Shown: positions 7,490 to 15,861 of the stretch, piece by piece
Layout: each line of letters starts with the position of its first letter
Position numbering within the stretch: the first letter of the stretch is position 1
DNA from: Myxococcus llanfairpwllgwyngyllgogerychwyrndrobwllllantysiliogogogochensis
GTDB taxonomy: Bacteria; Myxococcota; Myxococcia; Myxococcales; Myxococcaceae
NCBI RefSeq assembly: GCF_006636215.1
Contig: NZ_VIFM01000004.1
Location: forward strand, 1-64,000
Length of the DNA: 64,000 nucleotides
Direction of reading: 5' to 3'
Program-made: the position numbers and the translations under genes
Notes under the pieces: model-generated
Told to the model about the DNA's origin: nothing
The model's input: the letters and a program-made list of their open reading frames with translations, nothing else
Database searches by the model: none

Positions 7490-9240
7490 GACTTCAGCTC
7501 CTGGTTCTGGAGACGCTGCTCGAGCGCCGCCAATCGTTCGTCGTATTGCTGCTTGAGTTCCTTGAGGGCCGCGATGGCGAGCACGCTGAAGGCCTGGTGG
7601 GCCAATCCCTTGATGACCTTGCCGCCCGCGGATTCGAGCTTCAGCTCGCTGACGAGCTCCGGGAAGACGGTCTCCACTTCCTGCGCCACCAGGCCCAGGT
7701 TGAGGTCACCGGTGTTCTTCCAGTTGAAGCTCACGGGCCTGAGCGCCAGCACGCGCGGGAGGATGTCCTGGAGCGAGGTGATGTTGTCCTTCAGCGACGC
7801 GTCCGAGGGGCCGCGCCAGATGCCGTCCTGCTGCATCCACTGGCCGTTGCCGTTGCTGTGGAACAGGTGGAAGGTGCCCTGGCCCTCGTAGCAGAGGTCC
7901 ATGAAGCGGCCGGACGTGTTCTCCTGGATGCGCAGGCCCGCGTTGGCCGCCTGCTGGACGACGTGCAAGGGCGTGGAGGGGCGGGGCGTCCCCATGCCAA
8001 TGAACCCATTGACGAGCGTCAGCCGCTCGGCGCCGGCCTGATGGAAGATGATGGAGTCGCCCGGCTCGTTCGTGCAGGCGATGACCAGACGGCCGTTCTC
8101 CTCTTCACCGGGCAGCGGGTTGGGCACGCGGTAGTAGCGGATGAAGGCCGCGTCTCCGGTGCCACCCCACGAGTCCTCGGGGAACTGGATGCCATTGCCG
8201 GACGCGTTGCCGATGGAGGGCATGATGGCGCCGCTGACGCGCAGGCCGCCGCCCTGGATGTCCAGCCGCGCGCCCGGCGTCACCGTGCCGATGCCGACGC
8301 TGCCGTCCGCGCCCATCCACATCGTCTGGGTGCCATTCACCGTGAAGGAGAATGCGTTGCCAACCCGGGCGCCCACGTCCCAGAACAGGCCCGTGGCGAC
8401 GCCGCCGCTCAGGCCGTAGCGGATGGACGCGCGGTTCTCCGTCTTGTGCCAGATGACGTGGGGGTTGTTGATCATCAGGCCCGCGCCACCGCCGGCGCCG
8501 ATGGTCACCTGTGCCGTGCCGCTGCCCCAGTCCGTCGTCGTGTTCACCACGAACCTGTCGAACCCGGCGGCGGCCCCCGAGAGGCGGATGTCCAGCGCGC
8601 CCTGCGGGTCCGTCGTGTTGAGGCCCACGCTGCCGCCGGACTTGATGTGGATGCGCGGCGTGCCCAGGCCCGAGCCCGTGTCCGCGTCGCCTCCGTCCTC
8701 GGTGATCTGCAGGCCGGTGGCGGTGGCGCCCTGCTCACCGCGGAGCTGCCAGCTCTTGGCGCGGCTTCTCAGCACCAGCCCCGCGCCCTCCGTGCCGCCG
8801 GTGGTCCGGATGACGGCGCCAATGCCCCAGCCCGTATCGCCACCGCTCCGCAGCTCCAGGGGGGCGTTCTGGTTGCCACTGCCCGGCGCCACGACGAGCA
8901 GTCGCTTGGTCCCCGCCGTCGCTCCGATGCCCACGTTGGCCGTCGCGACAGACAGCGGGCCCGTGAGGTTGCCACCGCCGATGGACAGCTTCTGGGTGTC
9001 CAGGGTGCTCAGCCGGGTGGCCAGGTCCACGCCGCCCACCGACATCGACACGGTGGCGTCCACCCGGCTCACCTTCAGCACGGCGGTGGCGGAGATGCTT
9101 TCGCCATCCAGTTGCCGGCCGTCGTCGGAGCCATGGTGGGTGTGGGCGCGGATCTCATCCCGCGTCTTGATCTGCATGTTGTTCCAGGTGTCCGCCAGGA
9201 TGGGGTCACCGGACTTCGCGGTGTAGAAGGGATCACTCAT
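7486..9240 (-). CDS. Tail fibre with C-terminal S74 self-cleaving chaperone domain
   Basis: A 584-residue protein whose ATG at 9240 overlaps the stop of the upstream gene (ATGA). The N-terminal part is likely the particle-attachment region. The middle is made of Gly-rich repeats (SVGLNTTDPQGALDIR, SVGIGTVTPGARLDIQ, FIGMGTPRPSTPLHVV) typical of trimeric beta-helical fibres. The last about 110 residues match the intramolecular chaperone of endosialidase-type fibres (peptidase S74): SDASLKDNI holds the Ser-Lys pair used for self-cleavage, followed by GLVAQEV and a C-terminal coiled coil (ALKELKQQYDERLAALEQRL). In this family the domain drives trimer folding and is then released. This is the likely receptor-binding protein of the particle. 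Confidence 0.87.
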   Translation of the reverse strand: MSDPFYTAKSGDPILADTWNNMQIKTRDEIRAHTHHGSDDGRQLDGESISATAVLKVSRVDATVSMSVGGVDLATRLSTLDTQKLSIGGGNLTGPLSVATANVGIGATAGTKRLLVVAPGSGNQNAPLELRSGGDTGWGIGAVIRTTGGTEGAGLVLRSRAKSWQLRGEQGATATGLQITEDGGDADTGSGLGTPRIHIKSGGSVGLNTTDPQGALDIRLSGAAAGFDRFVVNTTTDWGSGTAQVTIGAGGGAGLMINNPHVIWHKTENRASIRYGLSGGVATGLFWDVGARVGNAFSFTVNGTQTMWMGADGSVGIGTVTPGARLDIQGGGLRVSGAIMPSIGNASGNGIQFPEDSWGGTGDAAFIRYYRVPNPLPGEEENGRLVIACTNEPGDSIIFHQAGAERLTLVNGFIGMGTPRPSTPLHVVQQAANAGLRIQENTSGRFMDLCYEGQGTFHLFHSNGNGQWMQQDGIWRGPSDASLKDNITSLQDILPRVLALRPVSFNWKNTGDLNLGLVAQEVETVFPELVSELKLESAGGKVIKGLAHQAFSVLAIAALKELKQQYDERLAALEQRLQNQELKS

Positions 9241-10640
9241 GACTGGAACCTCGAGGTATCGAAGCGGGTCGCGGAGAAGACGCCGTCCCAGGCGAGCTTC
9301 TCCTGGGGATCTGGGAACTGTTCGTGCAACTCGATGGTGGAACCGAACGAGGTCAGCGCGTCCTTCGGCTCCAGCTTCTCGGTCAGGGACGTGTCGACCT
9401 CCATCCGGAGCGGTCCCTCGCTGGCGACGAGCGCCTCCGGAGGCAGGGGCAGCGTGAACTCGATGCGCGTGCGCACGCCGGCGCAGCGGCCGTACTCCAG
9501 CGCGCGCATCAACTCCTTCACCAACCCAGGCAGCCCGGGCACCACCTGGTCCTCGTTGGGCACCTGAAGGTGCGGCGGGATGTAGTCGACGGGGATGGTC
9601 AGCGTGCAGGTCGCGGGCGTTATCTCCGTCCAGTCGAGGCGCACGTCCGCGCGCGGCGTGGCTCGCACGGGCAGGGCCCACGCCACGGCGGCGTCCCGTC
9701 GTGTCTGGGACCAGCTCGTGAGGTAGGAGTGGACCTGTTGTTGATCCAGCGTGTCGTAGCGCCAGTGGTTCTCGCCCAGCGCCAGGTCGGGGACGTGCTG
9801 GTCCTCCTCGAACACGGAGAAGCGGGACTCGGGCGCATCGAAGCGCGTGAGGACGCCCGGGTCCGTCAGGGCGGAGAAGCGGGTGGGGTGTGTCCGGATG
9901 ACGGGGTTCTTTACGGGGTCCACGGGAATGCCGTCGATGAAGGCGGCTCGCTCGTCGCGCAAGGTCAGCGTGGAGTTCAGGGGAACCCGGCCCAGGAAGA
10001 TGAGGTCCAGCCCGGACTGCTCGTGGCGGAAGACGGGCACGGCGATCTCCTTCTCCGTCGCCTTGAGGGAGATGGCCGGCGATGCGACGTGGAGCCCTCC
10101 GTTCGTGGCGATCAGCCGCTGGCCCCCGCTCACGTTGCGGAAGCTCGCGCTCGAAGGCGTCGGAGGATTGTCCTCCAGTTCGACGCGAATGGTCCGGTAG
10201 GTGCCATCCGTGCGCGGCACGGAGAAGAGGCCGACCGCGAGCTTCCCCTCCCACGTAATCACCGGCGGCTGCCGTGCCATGTAGACCAGGGACACGAGCC
10301 GGAGCAGCGCGCGCGCGGAGGCCATGCCGGTGCGGTGCAGCTCCACCACGGTGGCGACGCGCTGGCGGAGGTAGTCGGCGGACTCTCCCCGGCGAGGCAG
10401 CAGGTTGTAGAGCGCGGCGAGCTGCCCCAGCTCCGAGTCCGCCTTGTTCGCCAGCGACTCCTCGACGGGAAAGCCCCGCGCGAGCGCGTGCCAGCGGGAA
10501 CGCATCAGCCGCGTCAGGCCTCCCTCCATCTGCTCCAGCTCCTGGGCGAGCGTGGAGAAGAAGAGGTTGAGCTTCGTTCCGGACTGCAGAACGGGCGGCA
10601 GGTAGCCCACCATGCGACGTCTGCGTTGGTCCGCGCTCAT
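9237..10640 (-). CDS. Tail protein I-like baseplate component
   Basis: A 467-residue protein starting at the ATG at 10640, which overlaps the stop of the baseplate J gene (ATGA). The N-terminal 130 residues (MVGYLPPVLQSGTKLNLFF, then LAALYNLLPRRGESADYLRQRV) resemble the phage tail protein I domain, which sits beside gpJ at the rim of the baseplate and bears the fibres. The remaining 300 residues are beta-rich and longer than in P2 gpI. Order J, I, fibre is the same as in P2-like phages, which supports the call. Confidence 0.72.
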   Translation of the reverse strand: MSADQRRRRMVGYLPPVLQSGTKLNLFFSTLAQELEQMEGGLTRLMRSRWHALARGFPVEESLANKADSELGQLAALYNLLPRRGESADYLRQRVATVVELHRTGMASARALLRLVSLVYMARQPPVITWEGKLAVGLFSVPRTDGTYRTIRVELEDNPPTPSSASFRNVSGGQRLIATNGGLHVASPAISLKATEKEIAVPVFRHEQSGLDLIFLGRVPLNSTLTLRDERAAFIDGIPVDPVKNPVIRTHPTRFSALTDPGVLTRFDAPESRFSVFEEDQHVPDLALGENHWRYDTLDQQQVHSYLTSWSQTRRDAAVAWALPVRATPRADVRLDWTEITPATCTLTIPVDYIPPHLQVPNEDQVVPGLPGLVKELMRALEYGRCAGVRTRIEFTLPLPPEALVASEGPLRMEVDTSLTEKLEPKDALTSFGSTIELHEQFPDPQEKLAWDGVFSATRFDTSRFQS

Positions 10641-12217
10641 CCGACACCCACCAGCTCTGCCCCGCCGAACTGCAGCCGGACGTCGGCTCGCACCAGGAGC
10701 TGGGTGACCTGGGCGGGCACGACATGGGCGGGATTCGTCGCCAGGACGAGCGTCGCGGTGATTCCGGTCTCCAGGGTGACGTCGCAGCCCAGCAGCGCTT
10801 CGATGCGCGCCTGCGTCTTCAGGCTCTGCTGCAGGGAGTCGAAGGTGAGCTTCGCCTCGCGACCCATCTGAGCGTCCTCGGAGAGCCGCGCCGCGTACAC
10901 GTCCAGGGCGCCTCGCAGCGCCTCGCGCACCTGCTCGGCCGTGCGCGCCTCGCCACTGGACAGCGAGACGACCAGGTCCAGCCGCCACGTCGGCGCGCGC
11001 AGGCGGGTGATGCGCGGCGGCTTGAGCTCCAGGTCGATGCGCGCGGCCTCCAGGGGCTCCAGCTTCCAGTCGCGGTTGGCGCCATACAGTCGGCCCGCCG
11101 TCTCCTTCACGAGGACCTTCTTGATGGGAGGTCCGGGGTCGGTGCCCCAGACATACGTCTCCACGGACAGCTCGTTCACCCTGCGCACCGCGGGGTTGCC
11201 GAAGAGCAGGGCCTCCAGCTTGCGGCGACTCACGGGCGCGCCCACGGGCAGCTCGTTCATGTGGAGCGCGAGCGTCTGCTGGAGCTCCCGGCGGAGCCGG
11301 TCGAACGTCACCTCGTCCATCTCCGGGTTGGTGGGCTCCACCTGGAAGTCCACCTGGAAGAAGACGGTCTTCGCGTAGCGGAGCCGGACGTGGATGCCGG
11401 CGGCCTTCGTCTCCCGGATGGCGGACTCGACGCGGACCACGCCCTCGACGTCCGACTCGAAGTCGGTGTCGCCGACGAGGACATCGACGACGCCCGGAGG
11501 CGCGTCGGCGGGCTCCCTCACCGTGACTTGCTGCACGCCCTGCTGGCGCACGGCGGCGGCGATGGACTCCAGCGTGCCCTTCTCGCCATCCCGCAGCGCG
11601 GTGCGAGCGCGCGCGCGGAGGTTCTCGTCCGTCTCATCATCCGAGCCGCGCCGCAGGGGGGCCGGATTGGTGACGGCCTCGATTCCCAGGATGGGCCTGG
11701 GCATCAGCGTCAGCCGGAAGGGGTTGATGACGGGAGGCGCCTCGGCCGCGGCCCCGGCGTCATCCTGGATCTCCTGCACGGGAATGAGGACGCGCGTGTC
11801 GCCCTTGCGCAGGGTGGCGTCCTCGAGCGTCTCGAAGAGGGGGAGCGGCTTGCCGTCCGCCGCCAGGCCCGTCAACTGCCGTCCCGCGGGAATGCCGATG
11901 TCCTCCGGCGCGGGGGCGGCGCGGCTGAGCTCCACCTCGCCGGTGAGGCGACCTGCGCGTGCGCGCTTCAGGCCCAGCACGGCGACGACGTTGTCCAGCG
12001 CGGCGCCTTCCGCTGTGTCGAGGTAGCCGGAGCGATGGGCCAGCTCCATCATGGCGTAGAAGGTCGCCATCTCCCGTGCGTAGGCTTCGGCCAGGGTTCG
12101 CGCCATGCCACCGGCGTTGGGGTCCGTTCCCGGCCCCATGTTCTTCAGCAGCCGTTCGACGATGGCGCTGAAGGTGGTTGTCTCGGGAGGGATGAGGCTC
12201 AAAAGGAGATCTCCCAC
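10637..12217 (-). CDS. Baseplate J-like protein
   Basis: A 526-residue protein of the baseplate J/gp47 family, the wedge subunit that links hub and fibres. Visible marks are the helical N-terminus (ARTLAEAYAREMATFYAMM), the LDNVVAVLGLKRARAG segment, IPAGRQLTG, and the central DETDENLRARARTAL and LESIAAAVRQQGVQQVTV, all characteristic of gpJ-type proteins. The start used is GTG at 12217, overlapping the upstream gene by 19 bases; a TTG at 12202 that overlaps the upstream stop (TTGA) and has GGGAG before it is an alternative. Confidence 0.87.
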   Translation of the reverse strand: MGDLLLSLIPPETTTFSAIVERLLKNMGPGTDPNAGGMARTLAEAYAREMATFYAMMELAHRSGYLDTAEGAALDNVVAVLGLKRARAGRLTGEVELSRAAPAPEDIGIPAGRQLTGLAADGKPLPLFETLEDATLRKGDTRVLIPVQEIQDDAGAAAEAPPVINPFRLTLMPRPILGIEAVTNPAPLRRGSDDETDENLRARARTALRDGEKGTLESIAAAVRQQGVQQVTVREPADAPPGVVDVLVGDTDFESDVEGVVRVESAIRETKAAGIHVRLRYAKTVFFQVDFQVEPTNPEMDEVTFDRLRRELQQTLALHMNELPVGAPVSRRKLEALLFGNPAVRRVNELSVETYVWGTDPGPPIKKVLVKETAGRLYGANRDWKLEPLEAARIDLELKPPRITRLRAPTWRLDLVVSLSSGEARTAEQVREALRGALDVYAARLSEDAQMGREAKLTFDSLQQSLKTQARIEALLGCDVTLETGITATLVLATNPAHVVPAQVTQLLVRADVRLQFGGAELVGVG

Positions 12218-12687
12218 ATCATCTTCATGACCATGTTGGAGCCGCGATTGACCTCCTCGAAGCGGACCCGGTTGAAGAGGATCTTCGTGGTCTCCCCCAG
12301 GGTGACTTGAATGCCGGCCTCGGTGAGCGGCTGCACCGTGGCGTCGGTGATGGCGGGCAGGGTGGCCGTCACGAGGGCGCGCACCAGGCTGGAGCCGTCA
12401 CCCGGGTCGATGACCTCCACCTTGGGCGCGGGGTCCTCGGCCTCGGCCGCCGGGCCCTTCAGCACGGTGTCCCCGGGCACTGGCGCCTCGGTGCCAGTGC
12501 CCACGACGATGGACCATTTGACGGGCAGCCCGTTGACCCGGCCCATCAGCAGCTCCGCCACCAACCGCTTGCCCGCGGTGGTGATGAGGTTGGGGACCCG
12601 GCGCCGCTCCATCAGGGAGCCATCCAGGTTGAGCAGCTCGAGGGTCAGCACTCCGTTCATGCCCTGCTTTTCCTTGCCGTTCATCAC
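12199..12687 (-). CDS. Small baseplate/tail-associated protein
   Basis: A 162-residue protein between the gp25-like and J-like genes. It has NLITTAGKRLVAELLMG followed by WSIVVGTGTEAPVPGDTVL, a pattern also seen in small phage tail proteins that pair with collars or fibres. Possible starts are ATG at 12687, 12684 or 12660. Its place between W and J suggests a baseplate wedge role. No enzyme motif is seen. Confidence 0.65.
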   Translation of the reverse strand: MMNGKEKQGMNGVLTLELLNLDGSLMERRRVPNLITTAGKRLVAELLMGRVNGLPVKWSIVVGTGTEAPVPGDTVLKGPAAEAEDPAPKVEVIDPGDGSSLVRALVTATLPAITDATVQPLTEAGIQVTLGETTKILFNRVRFEEVNRGSNMVMKMMWEISF

Positions 12688-12732
12688 GCTCTCCCGAAGT
12701 CGTGTCCGTACCCGTTGCCCACGCCGCCGCGC

Positions 12733-13143
12733 TCAACCCAGGTCGAGCGCCAATCCCAGCTCCACCGCTTCACCGCTGATGGCCTTGATGCGGGCTCGCA
12801 CATCCACCGCGCCCGGCACATCCGCCCGGGCCGTGACGCTCAACTGCGTCACCTCGTCCACGCGCGGGTCTTCCTTGATGGCCTGCCGCACGTAGCGGCG
12901 CAGCAGGTCCAGATTGGCGCGATCCAACGGCTCGCCGATGAGGTCCGCCACGCGGCTGCCGTAGCGCTGGTGGCCCAGTTGCTCCAGGTGTCCCCGGTAG
13001 ACGATGAGCCGCATCGTCAGGGCCTGGATGAGGTTGTCCTTGCCGCTCACCGTGGTGGCGCCGTCGTCCGTGGACCAGTCCAGGTCCACGCCGCCCGATT
13101 CGTTGAACTTCAGGCGCAGGTCCGTCTTGAGCTCGTCCGCCAT
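12733..13143 (-). CDS. gp25/W-like baseplate wedge protein
   Basis: A 136-residue protein of the GPW/gp25 family, which starts sheath polymerisation from the baseplate in contractile tails, type VI secretion systems and pyocins. The core is seen in the segment DNLIQALTMRLIVYRGHLEQ, then RYGSRVADLIGEPLD, the conserved acidic/Gly region, followed by RRYVRQAIKEDPRV. Length is normal. Its ATG overlaps the upstream stop (TGATG). Confidence 0.9.
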   Translation of the reverse strand: MADELKTDLRLKFNESGGVDLDWSTDDGATTVSGKDNLIQALTMRLIVYRGHLEQLGHQRYGSRVADLIGEPLDRANLDLLRRYVRQAIKEDPRVDEVTQLSVTARADVPGAVDVRARIKAISGEAVELGLALDLG

Positions 13144-13793
13144 CAGAGCAACCTCCCCGGGCCCGCCGTCGCCCCGGGCGAGCTGGGAATGCCCGGGGAG
13201 ACCTTGAGGCGCGTCATCATCTGTGTGAGCGCGTTGGACAGCGTCTCGGCCATGGCGCCCGCGAGGTCCGGCGCGTTCTCGCCCCGGATGCCACCGGCCA
13301 TGAGGAAGCCCAATGCAATCGGCTGGAGCATCGGCTTCGCGGGAGCGGCGCCCATGAGGCTGCCGGGCGACGACGTCACGAAGCCCGCGATGGCGATTCC
13401 CGGCGCCACCATCACCTGGACGGTGAAGAGGATGAGGGCCTGCTCCACTGTCTGGGCAATCGCCTTCGCCAGCGCGTCCCGCTGCTCGCCGTTGATCTTG
13501 TTCGACGCGAGCAGGCCCTTGGCGATGGGCTCTATCTGCGACGCGCCGGGGCCGCCTGCCGGCGGTGGCAGCATCATCCCGGGCCCCGCGGTGCTGCCCG
13601 CGCCCGGTGGCGGCGGCGCGGCGGCGGGGATTCCCGGCGTCACCATGGCCATGGAGGCGAAGAGGGTGAAGGCCTGACCACAGGCGTCGCCGAGCGCGGT
13701 GGCCAGGTCCGGGGCGTTCTCTCCCCGGAGGCTCGCGGACTGCATCGCGCTCTTCGCCAGGGCGCCTATTTCGCTTCCGCTCGGTGCAGGCAT
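13143..13793 (-). CDS. Three-repeat protein next to the spike
   Basis: A 216-residue protein built from three copies of a helical unit of about 45 residues joined by Pro/Gly-rich linkers. Copies 1 and 3 share RGENAPDLA; copy 2 has the diverged NGEQRDALA at that place. All three then have a hydrophobic helix and end in V(T/A/S)PGI. The start is the ATG at 13793, two bases after the spike stop; a much longer overlapping frame upstream is a shadow of the spike gene. No known family is recognised. Its location between spike and gp25-like genes is where many clusters carry a PAAR tip protein, but no PAAR motif is visible. Confidence 0.7.
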   Translation of the reverse strand: MPAPSGSEIGALAKSAMQSASLRGENAPDLATALGDACGQAFTLFASMAMVTPGIPAAAPPPPGAGSTAGPGMMLPPPAGGPGASQIEPIAKGLLASNKINGEQRDALAKAIAQTVEQALILFTVQVMVAPGIAIAGFVTSSPGSLMGAAPAKPMLQPIALGFLMAGGIRGENAPDLAGAMAETLSNALTQMMTRLKVSPGIPSSPGATAGPGRLL

Positions 13794-13795
13794 GG

Positions 13796-14428
13796 TTACT
13801 TGGCCTTCACGTCCTTGGAGCCCTTGAGCGGAGCGCCGGTGAAGTAGCACTTGTGGCTCATCTCGGTGATGACGCCACTGCCTCCCTTGCCCAGGTCGAT
13901 CTTCCCGGACGCGTCCACCGTGCAGTCCGTGCACTTGAGCTGCACGTTGCCTTCCACCTCCAGCGACAGGTCCGTCTTGCCCTTGATGGTGATGACGTCG
14001 TCCTGCTTCACCGTCACCACCGTCTCGCCGGCGGTGATGACCACCGACTGCTCCTGGTCGATGGCGATGGACGTCTTGCCACCCGGTGGCGAGACGACGC
14101 GCCACTCGTCCGCTTCGTGAATGGGCGGGTTGAGCTTGTCCGAGTACAGGCGTCCGGTGATGACGGGGCGATTGGGGTCGCCGTTGAGGTAGGTGATGAC
14201 GACGAGGTCTCCGGCGTGCGGCGCGCTCACCATGCCGATGTGCGGCGTGGCGATGGGGACGCGGCGCAGCTCCAGGCCGCTCTCGCGCAGCTTCACGTGG
14301 CACTCGTGGTTGTTCGCGTCGCCGTCCGCGTGGGGGAACGCGCTCGTCACCACGCCCAGGTCGCCCAGGCGCAACGACGCCAGCTCGTCCCGGATGATGG
14401 AGCGGATGATGGTGACCAGGTCGCTCAC
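13796..14428 (-). CDS. gpV/VgrG-like spike protein
   Basis: A 210-residue baseplate assembly protein V homologue, the trimeric spike that punctures the target envelope. The N-terminal OB-fold is seen from LGVVTSAF through VPIATPHIGMVSAPHAGDLVVITYLNGDPNRPVITGRLYS, the signature of gp5/VgrG/gpV cores. It continues into short beta repeats (VITAGETVVTVKQDDVITIKG, split here as VVITAGET and DDVITIKGKT) that should form the beta-prism needle. The C-terminus contains two cysteines near HKCYFTG. It overlaps the upstream gene (ATGA). Confidence 0.88.
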   Translation of the reverse strand: MSDLVTIIRSIIRDELASLRLGDLGVVTSAFPHADGDANNHECHVKLRESGLELRRVPIATPHIGMVSAPHAGDLVVITYLNGDPNRPVITGRLYSDKLNPPIHEADEWRVVSPPGGKTSIAIDQEQSVVITAGETVVTVKQDDVITIKGKTDLSLEVEGNVQLKCTDCTVDASGKIDLGKGGSGVITEMSHKCYFTGAPLKGSKDVKAK

Positions 14429-14979
14429 GTCGTGCCTCCCGCGAGCAGCGGCATGGTGCCAGCACCCAGCGAGGGAGCGGGTGTCGTGGGCGGCGGCGCG
14501 GCGAGCAGCGCCTCACCGAGCGCCTTGAGCGTCGCCTTGACGCCGATGACAGACTCGCGAAGGGACGTCAGGGACTGCTTGGGCAGATAGCCCTGGAGGA
14601 TGACGACGGCGCCGGCGCGAATCTTCTCCAGGACCAGGTGCGCCGCGTGGGCCGCGCCGGCGAGCGGGGCGAGCGCCTCCATGCCCATGTCGCGCATCTC
14701 CTGCTCGGACTTGTCGCCAATGGCCTTCAGTCCTTCCAGCGCGGGGTCCAGTTTCTCCAGCAGCTCGGGGATGGCCGCGACCTGCTCCAGCTTGGCGATC
14801 CACCCGATGATGAGGTTCAGTGCATTGCCCAGCGCGTCGATGCCCACCTTCACGGGGGCTCCGATGCCGAACCTGCGCACCAGGCTGACGATGGCGTTCA
14901 CCGTGTCCGTCTTGAGCAGGTTGTCCACGGCGATGACGAGTCGGGTGATGCTGTCGACGATATCGGCGGTCGTGCTCAC
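14425..14979 (-). CDS. Helical tail-cluster protein, unassigned
   Basis: A 184-residue, mostly helical protein (starts MSTTADIVDSITRLVIAVDN; contains ALNLIIGWIAKLEQVAAIPELL) with amphipathic, partly hydrophobic helices and a Pro/Gly-rich C-terminus. It is coupled to both neighbours by ATGA overlaps. It sits between the hub proteins and the spike. It may plug or line the tube or act as an assembly factor. It resembles in composition the first gene of the cluster at 21336-21842, though I cannot show homology. Confidence 0.65.
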   Translation of the reverse strand: MSTTADIVDSITRLVIAVDNLLKTDTVNAIVSLVRRFGIGAPVKVGIDALGNALNLIIGWIAKLEQVAAIPELLEKLDPALEGLKAIGDKSEQEMRDMGMEALAPLAGAAHAAHLVLEKIRAGAVVILQGYLPKQSLTSLRESVIGVKATLKALGEALLAAPPPTTPAPSLGAGTMPLLAGGTT

Positions 14980-15860
14980 GGAAGGTTCTCCAGGTCCTTG
15001 AAGGGTCCGAGCGGATCGAACCCGCCGATGGCCGCGCCCAGTGCGCCGGCTTCCTTGCCCACGGCCTGGAGCTTCGCGAGGAAGTCCCCGGCGCCCGCGA
15101 TGCCCTTGACGATGTCGAGCGCGGCGCCGAGGTCCAGCCCGGTCATCTGCTCCAGGATGTTGATGCCCTCGGTGGCGAGCTTCTCGATGAACTCGCCCAG
15201 GCTCCCTGCCTGGCTGAGCGACTGCACGAAGCCGATGATGGCGCCGGGGTTCACCTTGCCGAGCGCGCCCAGCAGGCTTCCGAAGTTCTTCCCCGTCAGC
15301 GAGCCCTTGGTGCCGTTGACCACCGAGCCCAGCTCATCCGGAGACAGGTGGCCGAGCAGGTCCGGGTTCGCGTCGACGGCGTCCATCAGCGACTCGGGGT
15401 TCTGGAGCACGCCCGCGGCGTCCGTGGAGCCCTGGGCCCAGGACTGTGCGTCGTCGGCCACCGCGTCGTTCACCGCGCCGACGCCCGCGTCCTGGGTGGC
15501 GGGGGGCTCGACGTACTCCTTGACGCGCAGGAAGAAGCTGAAGCGGTTCTGGTGTCCCGCGAGCTGGCGGACCTGGAAGTCCGCGATGAGGACATCGGTG
15601 AGGTCCGCTCCCGCGATGGCGTCCGAGGCGAACGACATCGGCGTCGCCTTCATCTGTGCTTGTCGCAGTTCCTCCAGCGCCGCTTGCGGGTCCTCGCCGA
15701 GGAGGAGTCCTTCCATGACGACGGTGACGGGCTCACGGCCCAGGTCCTGGAAGACGGAGCCGGACTGACCGGGCACGCGCTGCTGCACGAGGTTGCGCGC
15801 GTCCTCGGTGTAGATCTGCGTGAGCCCGATGAGCTCGATTTTTCCGATGCGGACGGGCAT
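14976..15860 (-). CDS. DNA-circulation-N-like tail protein
   Basis: A 294-residue protein starting at the ATG at 15860, one base after the upstream stop. The first about 115 residues (MPVRIGKIELIGLTQIY, then RRPVTVV-like core REPVTVVMEGLLLG and FSFFLRVKEYVEP) match the DNA_circ_N type of domain found in Mu-like and P2-like tail proteins that ring the hub. The rest is Ala/Gly/Leu-rich and helical, with little similarity to known domains. It is likely a structural component between tube and hub. Confidence 0.72.
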   Translation of the reverse strand: MPVRIGKIELIGLTQIYTEDARNLVQQRVPGQSGSVFQDLGREPVTVVMEGLLLGEDPQAALEELRQAQMKATPMSFASDAIAGADLTDVLIADFQVRQLAGHQNRFSFFLRVKEYVEPPATQDAGVGAVNDAVADDAQSWAQGSTDAAGVLQNPESLMDAVDANPDLLGHLSPDELGSVVNGTKGSLTGKNFGSLLGALGKVNPGAIIGFVQSLSQAGSLGEFIEKLATEGINILEQMTGLDLGAALDIVKGIAGAGDFLAKLQAVGKEAGALGAAIGGFDPLGPFKDLENLP

Positions 15861-15861
15861 G

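Noticed and set aside
5495-7891. 798-codon open frame on the plus strand over the tail cluster
   Set aside because: It lies antisense to two clear minus-strand genes, is Arg/Gly-rich in the way of GC-rich shadow frames, and matches no family.
13794-14516. Extension of the three-repeat gene to a 457-residue frame
   Set aside because: The extra part lies over the spike gene in another frame; the ATG at 13793 follows the spike stop.
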